This document shows, piece after piece, positions 8,762 to 17,243 of a stretch of DNA of 62,014 bases. Below the pieces are notes generated by a model, which did not search any database, was not told where the DNA came from, and worked only from the letters and a program-made list of their open reading frames with translations. This DNA comes from Kitasatospora cheerisanensis KCTC 2395 (GTDB lineage Bacteria; Actinomycetota; Actinomycetes; Streptomycetales; Streptomycetaceae): contig NZ_KK853997.1 in the NCBI RefSeq assembly GCF_000696185.1, positions 6,603,851 to 6,665,864 of the forward strand, written 5' to 3'. The number at the start of each line of letters is the position of its first letter. Positions within the stretch are counted from its first letter, which is position 1. The position numbers and the translations under genes are program-made.

Positions 8762-8970
8762 GGGACTCCTCCGGGAGTGCCGGGGCGGCCGTCGCCGAGG
8801 GCCGCCCCGGCCGGCGAACGGCGGACGGCGGCGGGCGATCGGCTCCGGCGGAGCGGACGGGACGACGAGGGGGCGCGCCGCCGGACGGGCGGGGCGGGGG
8901 TGGGGCAGGAGGTCCGTGCGAAGGCCCCGGGAGGACTCACCGGGGGGCGCGCGGGGTCAGGCGGGAAGCG

Positions 8971-9048
8971 TCAACAGGCACACATGTCGCTCGCCTGGCG
9001 TCGCAGGTCGACGTGCAGGCGGCAGACCAGGAAGGTGCCGGGATTCAT
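8971..9048 (-). CDS. cysteine-rich leader peptide (putative attenuator)
   Basis: A 25-residue ORF reading MNPGTFLVCRLHVDL at its start, then RRQASD, and ending M-C-A-C before the stop. The RLHVDLRRQAS core matches the small putative leader peptides found upstream of sulfur-metabolism genes in streptomycetes, and the end-loaded cysteines (three of 25) resemble the cysteine-responsive upstream ORFs known in mycobacteria. It lies 210 bases before cysteine dioxygenase on the same strand. Ribosome stalling on the terminal cysteine codons would report low Cys-tRNA; whether that raises or lowers downstream expression here is not visible. Confidence 0.75.
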   Translation of the reverse strand: MNPGTFLVCRLHVDLRRQASDMCAC

Positions 9049-9055
9049 GCCGCCG

Positions 9056-9085
9056 ATGCTTCACGACCCGGTGGCGGCGCGTCAA
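9056..9085 (-). promoter_or_regulatory. candidate promoter of the leader peptide-cysteine dioxygenase operon
   Basis: Minus-strand TTGACG (9080-9085) and AAGCAT (9056-9061) are separated by 18 bases. The predicted start of transcription falls within a base or two of the leader ATG (9048), which would make the leader peptide leaderless, as is common for cysteine-sensing upstream ORFs in actinobacteria. The -10 match is modest. Confidence 0.4.
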
Positions 9086-9142
9086 GTTCCGCCACGCCAC
9101 CGTTCGCATGGTGGACGTTCACGTCCCATGATCCGGGAAGGC

Positions 9143-9180
9143 CGGCGGCCCGCGCTCCGGGGAGAGCACGGGCCGCCGGG
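9143..9180. terminator. hairpin terminator
   Basis: An 11-base-pair stem (9143-9153 with 9170-9180) with a short inner stem (GCTC/GAGC) lies 15 bases past the lipoprotein stop on the minus strand. Confidence 0.65.
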
Positions 9181-9194
9181 GTTCCGGGGGTGGG

Positions 9195-9386
9195 TCAGTT
9201 GTCCTGGCCGGCGTTGTCGTCGGCCCGGTCGGCGGCGCTGTCCGCCGCGTCCACCTTCTGCTGCATCTGCTGGACCTGCGCGTCGTCCGGGGCCTTCCCC
9301 GGCCCGGAGGCCGGCCCGCAGGCCGTCAGCAGGGCCACCGCGGCCAGCGCGAGCGCCGCCAGGGCGGCGGCCGGGCGGCGGGTCAC
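9195..9386 (-). CDS. small lipoprotein
   Basis: Unrecognised 63-residue lipoprotein. An N-terminal signal with lipobox LLTACG predicts lipid anchoring outside the membrane. The mature part is short, acidic and polar (DDAQVQQMQQKVDAADSAAD), and could form a short helix or coiled coil. GTG 9386 overlaps the stop of the upstream secreted-protein gene by 4 bases (GTGA), so the two form an operon that ends at the hairpin at 9143-9180. Function unknown. Confidence 0.7.
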   Translation of the reverse strand: MTRRPAAALAALALAAVALLTACGPASGPGKAPDDAQVQQMQQKVDAADSAADRADDNAGQDN

Positions 9387-9766
9387 TTGCCCGCCGCCGG
9401 GGCGCTCTTCGCGCACCAGTCCGCGACCGACTTCAGGTCCGCCTTGCGGGCCTCCAGGGTCGGCAGCAGGCCCCGACGGACCGTCAGCCGGTCGCTCAGG
9501 TACTTCTCGATCTCCGCGTGGCCGGCCTTGTGCGCGTTGTCCACCCGCTGCTCCAGCCGCGCGATCGAGCCGTTCGCGGCGGCGTCGCCGTGCAGGCGGT
9601 CCAGCGCCTTGTCGATCCGCTGCTGGGTCTTCGGCAGCCGCTTGCAGATCGACTTCGCCCCGTCGCCCTTCGGCGCTCCGCCGGCCGCCTCCGCGGGCCC
9701 CGCCGCCAGCAGCGCCCCCGCCAGCGCGAGCACTCCCGCCGCGGCGACCGTCCGGTTGATCCGCAT
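9383..9766 (-). CDS. secreted hypothetical protein
   Basis: A 127-residue exported protein. The signal peptide runs from MRINRTVAAAGVLALAGALL to AAGPAEA. The mature part has two cysteines (SICKRLP and ADWCAKS) and is largely helical in composition, with heptad-like SIARLEQRVDNAHKAG. ATG 9766 follows GGGAGAG; longer frames upstream have no export signal. It is translationally coupled to the small lipoprotein. This looks like a streptomycete-specific family; I cannot name it. Confidence 0.75.
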   Translation of the reverse strand: MRINRTVAAAGVLALAGALLAAGPAEAAGGAPKGDGAKSICKRLPKTQQRIDKALDRLHGDAAANGSIARLEQRVDNAHKAGHAEIEKYLSDRLTVRRGLLPTLEARKADLKSVADWCAKSAPAAGK

Positions 9767-9863
9767 GACTCTCCCCTTCCCGATCGGTCCCGGCCGGACT
9801 GCTGCCCGGCCGTCGACGGGACCGTACGGGCGGTTCTTGTGGAAACCCTGTGGGACGGCGGGC

Positions 9864-10172
9864 TCAGGCCGCGGCGGCCGGTTCGACCAGGACCAGGGTG
9901 CCCGTGCTGCCCGGGGCGACGGCGTGCTCCACACCCGCGCCGACCACGAACAACTGCCCGGCCCGCAGCTCGACCGGAACGCCGTCCACGAGCAGGCGCA
10001 GCACCCCGTCCAGCACCAGCAGCGCCTCCGCCGCGTCGTGGCGCTCCGGCGGCAGCGGGCGGCCGTCCATCCGCAGCACCTTCAGCGCGGTCGGGCCCGG
10101 CAGGCCGAGCGGGAGCGAACTCCACGCCTCCGGAAGGGCGTCGGCGGTCTCGGTCAGGTCGATCGGGGGCAT
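9864..10172 (-). CDS. small cupin-domain protein
   Basis: Single cupin barrel of 102 residues. The first cupin motif region reads RPLPPERHDAAEALLVLDG and the second GQLFVVGAGVEHAVAP, giving two histidines and a glutamate that may bind metal. Such small cupins often act as binding or isomerising proteins; the substrate is unknown. It stands alone between the small secreted-protein operon and the two-component system, all on the minus strand. Confidence 0.75.
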   Translation of the reverse strand: MPPIDLTETADALPEAWSSLPLGLPGPTALKVLRMDGRPLPPERHDAAEALLVLDGVLRLLVDGVPVELRAGQLFVVGAGVEHAVAPGSTGTLVLVEPAAAA

Positions 10173-10230
10173 GGCGGCACTCCTCGCGGGCCGGAACCCG
10201 GCCCGGTGGTGGTCGGTGGATGCGCCGACG

Positions 10231-11747
10231 CTATGCCGGATCGGGGCCCGGTTGGTCGACCGTTCGGCAAAATCCGCCGTCCACGGTGTCCGCGGCGTCC
10301 GGGAGCGGCAGCTGCGCCGCCGTCAGCCAGGGCCTCGGGACCGGGAGTTGCGGGCTGCCGGTGCGGTCGAGGAGCAGCGGGAGGCGGATCTCCAGGCGGC
10401 AGCCCGGTCCGTCCGGGCGGTCCGTGGCGGTGGCGGAACCCCGGTGCAGGGCCGCCTGTTGGGCGACCAGGGTGAGGCCCAGGCCGGAGCCGGGCTGCCC
10501 GGGCGGCGGTGGAAGCGGTGGAAGACGGCCGCGCGTTCGGCGGGCGGGATGCCCGGGCCGCGGTCGTCCACGGTGAGGCGGGCGGTGTCGCCGTCGACCC
10601 GCAGCCGGACGTCCACCTCGGCGGGCCGGCCCGCCGCGCCGCCGTGCACGGCCGCATTGGCGAGCAGGTTGTCGAGCAGGATGCGCAGGCCCGCGTCCCA
10701 GCCGAACACCACCGCCCCGGAAGGGAGTTCGGGGCGGAACACGGCCTCCGGCCGGCGGCGGGCGGCCTCCGCGACGGCGGCGGCCACCAGCTCCGCCAGC
10801 TCCACCGGGCCGAACGCCGACACCTCGACCAGGTCGCCCCGGGCCAGCATCGACAGGGCGCCCAGCAGGTCGACCGTGCGGGCGTGGTCCTGCTGCAACT
10901 CGTCCAGGATCTCCGCGCGTTCGGCCGCCGGCAGGTCCGGGTGCGCCGACAGCACGTCCAGGTTGGTGCGCAGGCTCATCAGCGGGGTGCGCAGCTCGTG
11001 CGAGGCCGCCGAGGAGAACGAGCGCGCGGTGTCCAGCGCCCGGGCGGTGCGGGCCGCCTGCTCGTCGTACCGGGACAGCAACAGGGCGATCGCGCCGGAG
11101 AGTTCGTCCACCTCGGCGGTGCCCGTCCGGGTGTGCGCGAACACCGCGTGCCCCGTCCGCGGGTCCAGCGCCGCTGCCCGGCGGCCCAGCCGGCGCAGCG
11201 GCAGGGTGGCGCGCTCGGCCAGCCCGAAGGCGATCAGCCCCGAGAGCGGCGCCGCCAGCAGCGCCACCAGCAGCACCCGCCGCCGCACCGCCCGCAGTTC
11301 GTCCGCCGGCGCGTTCGCCGGGGAGAGCACCCACAGCGTGCCGGTGGCGCCGCCGCTGTTCAGCTTCACCGTCAGGACCCGCCAGGCGATGCCGTTCTGG
11401 CGCACCGTCATCAGACCCTGGTCCGGCAGGAGTTGCGGATCCTCCGGCTGCGAGCCCGCCGCCAGCAGGACGGTGCCGTCGGCCGCCGCGACCCGGACGC
11501 CCGCGTCCAGCGCGGCGTCCAGGACCTTGCGCTGCTGGTTCTGTTCGGCCCGGGGCCGGCCCTTGGTGTCGGCCGTCAGCAGGGCCCGGGAGGCGGGCAG
11601 CAGGGCGGCCGCACGGTCGTTCAGCCGGTCGTCCTGGCGGCGGTGCAGGTCCGCGCCGACCAGCGGCAGCAGGAGGGCGGCGGCCGCCGCGACCAGCAGC
11701 GGCACCAGCACGGCGGCGCCGAGCGCGATCCGGGTCGAGAGCTTCAC
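10231..11747 (-). CDS. sensor histidine kinase (frame broken near the G2 box)
   Basis: Membrane sensor kinase partner of the adjacent response regulator. Order: transmembrane helix 1 (about 7-27), extracellular sensor domain, helix 2 (about 155-175), HAMP linker, HisKA domain with the phosphorylated His in SHELRTPL, then HATPase with the N box (DNLLANAAVHG) and G1 box (DDRGPGIP). One base is missing near 10490-10500: the frame breaks at HRRPGSP and resumes as GLGLTLVAQQAALHRG, the G2 box, running to the stop at 10231. Restored, the protein would be about 505 residues, normal for the family. GTG 11747 overlaps the regulator stop (GTGA). The signal is unknown. Confidence 0.82.
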
Positions 11748-12446
11748 CGGCCGTCCCCCGCCGGGCCGTTGGGGGAGCGGAGGACGAAGCCCACCCCGCG
11801 CACAGTGTGGATCAGGCGGGGCCGGCCGGAAGCCTCCAGCTTGCGGCGCAGATAGGAGACGAAGGTGTCGACGGCGTCGCTGCGCACCTCGAAGTCGTAG
11901 CCCCAGACCCGGTCCAGCAGCAGCTCCCGGGAGAGCACGATGCCCGGATTGCGGGCGAACTGGGTGAGCAGCTCGAACTCCCGGCGGGTCAGCCGGAGTT
12001 CCTCCTCCGCCCAGAACGCCTCCCGGGTCTCCGGATTGATCCGCAACGGCCCCACCCGCAGCAGGTCGGACGGCTGCGGCGGCCGGCGGCGCAGCAGCGC
12101 GTGCAGGCGCAGCACCAGCTCCTCCAGCGCGAACGGCTTCACCAGGTAGTCGTCCGCGCCGGCCTGCAATCCGGCCACCCGGTCCGCGAGTTCGTCCAGC
12201 GCGGACAGCATCAGCACCGGGGTGTCGTCGCCCCGGCCGCGCAGCGCCCGGCACACCTCCGTCCCCGGGAGGCCCGGCAGCCCGACGTCGAGCACGAGCA
12301 CGTCCGGCGGGCCGTCGGCGACGGCCGCGAGCGCCTCCGGCCCGTCCGCCGCCACCGCGACGTGCGAAGCCGCTCAGCCGCAGGCCCCGCGACAGGCTCC
12401 GCCGGATCGCCGCGTCGTCGTCCACCACCAGCACCCGCCCGGCCAC
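11744..12446 (-). CDS. OmpR/PhoB-family response regulator (frame broken near the N-terminus)
   Basis: DNA-binding regulator of a two-component system. The receiver starts VAGRVLVVDDDAAIRRS with the acidic pocket DDD, has the phospho-acceptor Asp in VLVLDVGLPG and the Lys in YLVKPF; the winged-helix domain includes LTRREFELLTQFARNPG and VRGVGFVLR. An extra base near 12364 breaks the frame between LRLSGF and VAADGPEAL: removing one base restores the normal FDVAVAADG. This is the only insertion among the frame breaks in the window. GTG 12446 is preferred since GGAGG lies 7 bases before it. Confidence 0.82.
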
Positions 12447-12558
12447 CCCGGTCACCTCCGGTCCTTCCCGTCCCCTGCCCTGTGTGCGGGGAACGACTGT
12501 GGCACAGCGAGATGAGAGCCGCTGGCCCTCGGCGGCCGGCGCGGGGCAGGATGCGACC

Positions 12559-13074
12559 ATGGCGAGGACGGTGGGAGCTCCGGGAGCGGGCGGCGAGGCG
12601 GCGGTACGGGAGCTGCGGGGGCTCGCCCACCGCTGGGTCGACGGCCAGTACGGCGACCCGGCCGAGCTGGTCGAGGCCGCCGTCCGCGCGCTGGTCGCGG
12701 GCGTCGACACGCCGTCACTGCCGCTGCTCGCCGGGCTGCTGCGGGCCGAACTGGACCAGGTCCCGGAGCTCTTCCACCGGGTGATGGACGAGCTCGGCTT
12801 CGGCTTCCGGCCGCCCGAGGACTACTGGCAGGGCCGCCTCGCGCTGGCCCGCTGGTACGCGGCCGAGGTGGTCGGCGGCTGGCTGGACCCCTGGGACGGC
12901 GCCGAGCTCGTCATCGAGAACGTCGCCGAAGCCTATGGCGAATGCGCGGAGTTGGCGCCCATGGTCGAGGCGGTGAGAGCCCTCCAGGACCCCGGCGGGC
13001 CGGGCCGCCCGGCCGACGCCCGCGACCATCTGACCCGGGCAGCCCGGGAGTTGCTGGCCCGGATCCCGTCCTGA
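12559..13074 (+). CDS. hypothetical protein
   Basis: Cytoplasmic protein of 171 residues with no motif I recognise. It is rich in Leu, Ala, Glu and Trp, without export signal or membrane segment, and probably all-helical (AELVEAAVRALVAGVDTPSL, ELFHRVMDELGFGF). ATG 12559 is chosen since GGA precedes it and the region upstream belongs to the divergent regulator promoter. It is transcribed away from the two-component system and converges on the SnoaL-like gene. Confidence 0.65.
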   Translation: MARTVGAPGAGGEAAVRELRGLAHRWVDGQYGDPAELVEAAVRALVAGVDTPSLPLLAGLLRAELDQVPELFHRVMDELGFGFRPPEDYWQGRLALARWYAAEVVGGWLDPWDGAELVIENVAEAYGECAELAPMVEAVRALQDPGGPGRPADARDHLTRAARELLARIPS

Positions 13075-13081
13075 CGGGCCG

Positions 13082-13492
13082 CTACGGCTGGTCGTGCCAG
13101 GCGAAGGCCGAGATCCGCCAGCCCTCCGGGGTGCGGACGAACTGGAAGGTCTTGGTGCCGCTGCCCTCGTAGGGCTCGCCGTTCAGGAACCCGGACTTGC
13201 GGTACTCGCCGATGCGGCAGGCGATGCCCTCGGCGATGTCGGTGTGCTCGCCGGTCTCCCACTCGTGGAACTCGGTCAACCGGCCGTCGGAGAGCAGCAG
13301 TTCGCGCGGCGCGACGAACTCCTCGACGGTGTAGGCCAGGTAGGTCGGGGAGGTCACCACGATGACGCCGCCGGGGAGCATCAGGCGGCGGAGCCGGGCG
13401 ACGTCGGCCGGGCGGCCGTCGCGGTTGTCGAAGGCGGCGAAGAACTCGGCGGTCAGGCGGTCGAGTTCGGCTTTCACGGTGGAGTGCGACAT
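13082..13492 (-). CDS. SnoaL-like / DUF4440 (NTF2-fold) protein
   Basis: Small cytoplasmic NTF2-fold protein of 136 residues. Helix 1 (LDRLTAEFFAAFDNRDG), a long strand region and the terminal TFQFVRTPEGWRISAFAWHD are typical of the DUF4440 family, where the C-terminal strand with WRI or WKI is the hallmark. Members bind small ligands or act as isomerase-like folds; the role here is unknown. The stop is 8 bases from that of the convergent hypothetical gene. Confidence 0.75.
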   Translation of the reverse strand: MSHSTVKAELDRLTAEFFAAFDNRDGRPADVARLRRLMLPGGVIVVTSPTYLAYTVEEFVAPRELLLSDGRLTEFHEWETGEHTDIAEGIACRIGEYRKSGFLNGEPYEGSGTKTFQFVRTPEGWRISAFAWHDQP

Positions 13493-13538
13493 GGGCCGAA
13501 CAGTAACATTGCACTGGCGGGCGAGGGGCGACAGCAGG

Positions 13539-13569
13539 CGGGCGGGCCCGTCGACGACGGGCCCGCCCG
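13539..13569. terminator. hairpin terminator
   Basis: A perfect 14-base-pair stem (13539-13552 with 13556-13569) with loop GAC lies just beyond the stop of the surface-protein gene on the minus strand. Confidence 0.75.
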
Positions 13570-13590
13570 GACGGTCAGTCAGCTACGCAG

Positions 13591-16506
13591 TCAGTGCCGG
13601 TGACCCCGGCGGCGCCACCACAGCAGCGCTCCGCCGGCCAGCAGGGTCGCACCGGCCGCGGCCCCGGCCGGGACGGCGAGGTCGGCACCGGTGTCCGGCA
13701 GGTGGCCGTGGCCGCCGCCCTCACCGCCGTGGCCGCCCTGGTGGCCGCCGCCGTGGCCGGGGGAGTGCTCCGGCTTGCTGTGCGACGGGCACGGGCCGTT
13801 GGTCGGGCACGGGCTCGGCGTCGGCGTGGGGGTCGGTGTCGGGCTGGGCGTGGGGGTCGGGCTCGGGCACGGGCTGTTCGACGGCGTGGGCGTGGGGGTC
13901 GGCGTCGGCGTGGGGCTGTGCGACGGGCACGGCTTGTGCGTCGGACACGGCTTGTGCGGGGGGCACGGGGGCGGGGTCGGACACGGGCTGTGCGTCGGGG
14001 TGGGGGTGGGCGTCGGAGTCGGGGTCGGCGTGGGCGTGGGAGTGGGTGTCGGGCTCGGGCTCGGGGTGGGGCTCGGGGTGGGCGTCGGAGACGGCGTCGG
14101 AGACGGGCTCGGCGTGGGAGACGGCGTCGGCGTCGGGCTGGGTGTCGGTCCGACGATGGTCGTCTCGGTGCTGCAGTTGCAGGTCGCCGCGCAGGTCCCG
14201 GCGGGGCCGGGGGTGGCGGTGTTGCGCAGCACGTGGTTGCCGCCGTTGGTGACGGTGACGCTGTAGGTGACGGTGGTGCTGGCGCCGGCCGCGAGGGGGC
14301 CGGACCAGGAGAGCGTGGTGCCGGTCAGCGTCGCGCCGTTGCTGGCGTCGTTGTTGTAGGTGGCGTCGTCCAGGACGTCGGACAGGTCGTCGGTGAACGA
14401 GGCGGGGTTGGCGGTGGTGAAGTCGGTGCCGCCGGTGTTGGTGACGGTGACCGTGTAGCTGACCCGGTCACCGGGGGCCGCCGTGTCGGTGGAGGCGGCC
14501 TTGGAGACGGTGAAGGCCGCGATAGGCGTCGTGGTGGTGCAGGCCGCGTCCGAAGTGCAGTGCCCGTACGGGGCGTTGGGGGCGGCGACGTTGGTCAGCG
14601 TGGCGTCCGGCGGGACGTCCGGGTGGACGGTGACGGAGTACGTCACGGTGGTGCTGGCGCCGACCGGCAGGTTCAGGTCCCAGGAGAGCGAGCTGCCGTC
14701 GAGGGTGCCGCCGCTGCTGGCGTCGTTGTTGTAGGCGGCGTTGTCCAGGAAACCTGACAGGTCGTCGGTGAGGTGCACCGGCGGCGCCGAGCCGGGGCCG
14801 ACGCCGAACGGGACGGCGCCGGTGTTGGTGACGGTCAGTGCGTAGGTGACCGTCCCGCCGGGGCCGACCGCGGGCGGCGCGGCGGTCTTGCTCAGCGCGT
14901 ACTCGGCGACGGGGGTGACCCGTTCGCACACGTCGGCGCAGGTGCCGGTGCCGGTGCCGTTGGGGACGGCGGCGTTGCGCAGCACGTGGTCGCCGCTGCC
15001 GGGGCTGTTCACCACCACCGTGTAGCCGACGGTGTGGGTGCCGCCGACGGGCAGCGGGCCGGACCAGGCGATGCTGTCGTCGACGACCCGGGCCCCGCCG
15101 GTGAGGGAGGCCGGGTCGATCGTCGCGTCGTCCAGCACGTCGGACAGGTTGTCGTAGAACGAGGCGGGGCCGTCGTCGGTGTAGGCGACGGTCCCGGTGT
15201 TGGCGACGGTCACCGTGTAGGTGACCCGGTCGCCGGGGGCGGCGAAGTCCGGGCTCTGCACCGAGGCGGTCTTGGAGATGCTGAACGACGGCGTCGGGGT
15301 GCCGGCCGGGCACGCGGTGGAGGTAGAGCTGTTGTCGGTGAGGTTCGGGTCGGCCTCGTTGCCCAGCACCTCGGCGGTGTTGGTGATGCCGTCGGTCGCG
15401 CAGTCGGTGCCCGCGACGGCCGGCGCGGTGCCGGTCACCGTGATCGTGGCGCTCTGCCCGGGGTTCAGCGCCGCGCCGCCGCACTGCAGCACGTTGTGCC
15501 CGTTGTCGTCCGGGGCGATCGCGCAACCCTCGGTGCTGGTGGCCGGGTTGGAGAGGCTGTCCGGCAGGGTGTCCCGGACGACGAAGCCGGAGGAGACGCC
15601 GGGGCCGTTGTTGGTCACCGTGAGGGTGTAGGTCACGGTGTCGTTCGGGTTCCAGGTGGCGGGCCCGGCCTTGCTGATCGCCAGGTCGGTGATCTCGCCC
15701 GGGTAGGACGCGCCGTCGTTCTGGGTGTTCGCCGGGCCCTTGGTGCTGGAGACGATCACCGCGGACGGGGTGTCCGAGGCGGGGTTGAGCAGCTGCAACT
15801 GGTAGACGGTGCCGGTGACGTTGTTGGAGATGCCGATGTTGCCGTTGCCGTACACCCACTGCGCGCCGTACGGGTTGGCGGGCAGCTTCGGCGCGGCCAC
15901 CGAGAGGACCGCGCCGGTGTTCGGGTCGATCCGGTAGAGCCGGTCGCCCTCGCCGTACACGCCCCACAGGTAGCCCTGCAGCCAGACGAAGTCGGAGAGG
16001 TTCGGCACCTGGGCGGACAGCGTGATCGCGGTGGTGGTGTGGTTGACCACGTCGACCGCGTACAGGTGGTTGTCCGCGGTGGCGAGCCGGACGTACAGCA
16101 GGTCCCGGGTCGGGCCCTCGCCGAACGCGCCCTGGTTGTAGTTGTACTGACTGGACGGCAGGCCTACCTGGCCGAAGTTGGTGGCCGCGCCGCCCTGGCC
16201 GACCCGCACCAGGCCGCCGTTGTCGTTGATCGCGTACAGGTAGTGGTCGGACAGGTGGAAGCCCATGGCGTTGTAGCCGAACGCGGCCGTGCCCTGCCGG
16301 ACGAAGGTGATCTGGCCCGCGCCCTGCACCGCGTCGTACAGGGTGGTGGGCTCTCCGCGGGCCGGGCCCTGGGCCACGAACACCAGGCCGGGCCCGACCG
16401 GGAACGGGTCGCCCGCCGCCGCCCTGGCCGGTTGCGGCCCCACGGGTAGCGTGGCGGCGCCGAGCGCCCCCGCCACGATCAGTCCGACCCACCATCGACG
16501 CGCCAT
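13591..16506 (-). CDS. LPxTG-anchored surface protein with DUF11 repeats and a Pro/Thr/Cys/His-rich stalk
   Basis: Cell-wall protein of 971 residues, probably anchored by sortase. Order: signal peptide (MARRWWVGLIVAGALGAAT to ARAAA), an N-terminal beta-propeller-like region of about 250 residues (YAINDNGGLVRVG, YLWGVYGEGDRLYRIDPNTG), four DUF11 repeats each with the VTYTLTVTNNG-type motif, a long Pro-Thr-Ser stalk, a His/Gly-rich segment, then LPDTG (codons near 13701), a hydrophobic segment and a basic RRRGHRH tail. The stalk has unusual Cys-Pro and His repeats (HKPCPTHKPCPSHS). ATG 16506 follows GGAAGG. A 17-base palindrome lies upstream. Likely role: extension or adhesion at the cell surface, with possible metal binding. 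Confidence 0.88.
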   Translation of the reverse strand: MARRWWVGLIVAGALGAATLPVGPQPARAAAGDPFPVGPGLVFVAQGPARGEPTTLYDAVQGAGQITFVRQGTAAFGYNAMGFHLSDHYLYAINDNGGLVRVGQGGAATNFGQVGLPSSQYNYNQGAFGEGPTRDLLYVRLATADNHLYAVDVVNHTTTAITLSAQVPNLSDFVWLQGYLWGVYGEGDRLYRIDPNTGAVLSVAAPKLPANPYGAQWVYGNGNIGISNNVTGTVYQLQLLNPASDTPSAVIVSSTKGPANTQNDGASYPGEITDLAISKAGPATWNPNDTVTYTLTVTNNGPGVSSGFVVRDTLPDSLSNPATSTEGCAIAPDDNGHNVLQCGGAALNPGQSATITVTGTAPAVAGTDCATDGITNTAEVLGNEADPNLTDNSSTSTACPAGTPTPSFSISKTASVQSPDFAAPGDRVTYTVTVANTGTVAYTDDGPASFYDNLSDVLDDATIDPASLTGGARVVDDSIAWSGPLPVGGTHTVGYTVVVNSPGSGDHVLRNAAVPNGTGTGTCADVCERVTPVAEYALSKTAAPPAVGPGGTVTYALTVTNTGAVPFGVGPGSAPPVHLTDDLSGFLDNAAYNNDASSGGTLDGSSLSWDLNLPVGASTTVTYSVTVHPDVPPDATLTNVAAPNAPYGHCTSDAACTTTTPIAAFTVSKAASTDTAAPGDRVSYTVTVTNTGGTDFTTANPASFTDDLSDVLDDATYNNDASNGATLTGTTLSWSGPLAAGASTTVTYSVTVTNGGNHVLRNTATPGPAGTCAATCNCSTETTIVGPTPSPTPTPSPTPSPSPTPSPTPTPSPTPSPSPTPTPTPTPTPTPTPTPTPTHSPCPTPPPCPPHKPCPTHKPCPSHSPTPTPTPTPTPSNSPCPSPTPTPSPTPTPTPTPSPCPTNGPCPSHSKPEHSPGHGGGHQGGHGGEGGGHGHLPDTGADLAVPAGAAAGATLLAGGALLWWRRRGHRH
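13703..14150. repeat. low-complexity Pro-Thr-Ser codon repeat
   Basis: Imperfect repetition of 6- and 12-base units (GGGGTGGGCGTC-like on the plus strand) encodes the Pro-Thr/Pro-Ser stalk of the surface protein on the minus strand. Within it Cys-Pro pairs recur, and the end nearest the anchor turns Gly/His-rich. Length is prone to slippage in replication and to misassembly. Confidence 0.75.
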
Positions 16507-16550
16507 CGCGGCTGCCTTCCGTGAAATGTCCGGGAACGGACGGATCGTAA

Positions 16551-16567
16551 GCTGACGAATCGTCAGC
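16551..16567. promoter_or_regulatory. 17-base palindrome, possible BldD-type operator
   Basis: GCTGACGAATCGTCAGC is a perfect 8-base inverted repeat around one A, placed between the divergent surface-protein and VOC genes, 45 bases before the former. Its inner part fits the half-sites TNAC-N5-GTNA of the developmental regulator BldD, although the centre deviates from the consensus. A different dimeric regulator is equally possible. Confidence 0.45.
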
Positions 16568-16668
16568 GATCGGGCCTTCCGGCTGAACGGGGGCATGTCG
16601 CGGACCGGCGGCCCGACCTCGGGAAACCTGCTTGCGGGCACCGCGCACGGACGTGAGAATCCCGTCGC

Positions 16669-17037
16669 ATGAGCTCTCTGATTCGCCACGTGACCATCGA
16701 CAGCCTCGACCCCTACGCGCTCGGGTCCTTCTGGGCGGAGGCGCTCGGCCAGCCCCTGCACGACGACGACCACCCGGGAGACCCGGAGGCGCTGATCGAG
16801 GGCGCCGGCCTGCTGTTCGTGACCGTCCCGGAGGCGAAGACCGGCAAGAACCGCCTGCACTTCGACCTCCAGCCGCAGGACCGCACCCGCGACGAGGAGG
16901 TCACCCGGCTGCTCGGCATCGGCGCGGTGCTGGTCGACGACCGGCGCCGGGAGGACGGCACCGGCTGGGTCGTGCTCGCCGACATCGAGGGGAACGAGTT
17001 CTGCGTCGAGCGCAGCAAGGCCGAGCGCGAGGCCTGA
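16669..17037 (+). CDS. VOC-family (glyoxalase-like) protein
   Basis: Small metalloenzyme-like or binding protein of 122 residues with the beta-alpha-beta-beta-beta VOC fold. The start SSLIRHVTIDSLDPYALGSF and the end DIEGNEFCVE are typical, supplying a His and a Glu at the usual metal positions; NRLHFDLQP gives a further His. Streptomycetes have dozens of these, many annotated as glyoxalase/bleomycin-resistance-like, and the substrate cannot be told. It is divergent from the surface-protein gene. Confidence 0.8.
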   Translation: MSSLIRHVTIDSLDPYALGSFWAEALGQPLHDDDHPGDPEALIEGAGLLFVTVPEAKTGKNRLHFDLQPQDRTRDEEVTRLLGIGAVLVDDRRREDGTGWVVLADIEGNEFCVERSKAEREA

Positions 17038-17153
17038 GCGTCCCCGCGCCGGGTCTCCCCGGGCCGGCCCGAATCCTTTTCGGCCGCCGCCCCCTCTTAC
17101 GGGCACACACCGGCGGACGGCCGCCGGAACGGAACAGCTCGGAGGAGACCCCC

Positions 17154-17243
17154 ATGGTGCTCGCCCTTGCCCTCGGCGCCGGCGCGGTGCTGATCTGCAC
17201 CTGCGCGTTCGTGCTCAAGTCGAAGCGGGGCAAGCGTGGTTGA
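17154..17243 (+). CDS. 29-residue membrane peptide ahead of an ECF sigma factor
   Basis: Tiny ORF: a hydrophobic helix (VLALALGAGAVLICTCAFVL) followed by the basic tail KSKRGKRG, a positive-inside single-span peptide with two cysteines as CTC. A strong GGAGGAG ribosome site precedes the ATG, and its last 8 bases overlap the GTG of the sigma-factor gene, so its translation probably feeds into that gene. I know no family; it could be a coupling ORF or a genuine regulator of the sigma factor. Confidence 0.6.
   Translation: MVLALALGAGAVLICTCAFVLKSKRGKRG

Noticed and set aside
13703..14150. Repeated units considered as a CRISPR array
   Set aside because: The units are 6 to 12 bases, have no unique spacers and encode a Pro-Thr stalk.
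13594..14757. Plus-strand Arg/Gly/Val-rich open frames opposite the surface-protein stalk
   Set aside because: They mirror the Pro-Thr codon repeat and have no ribosome site or recognisable domain.
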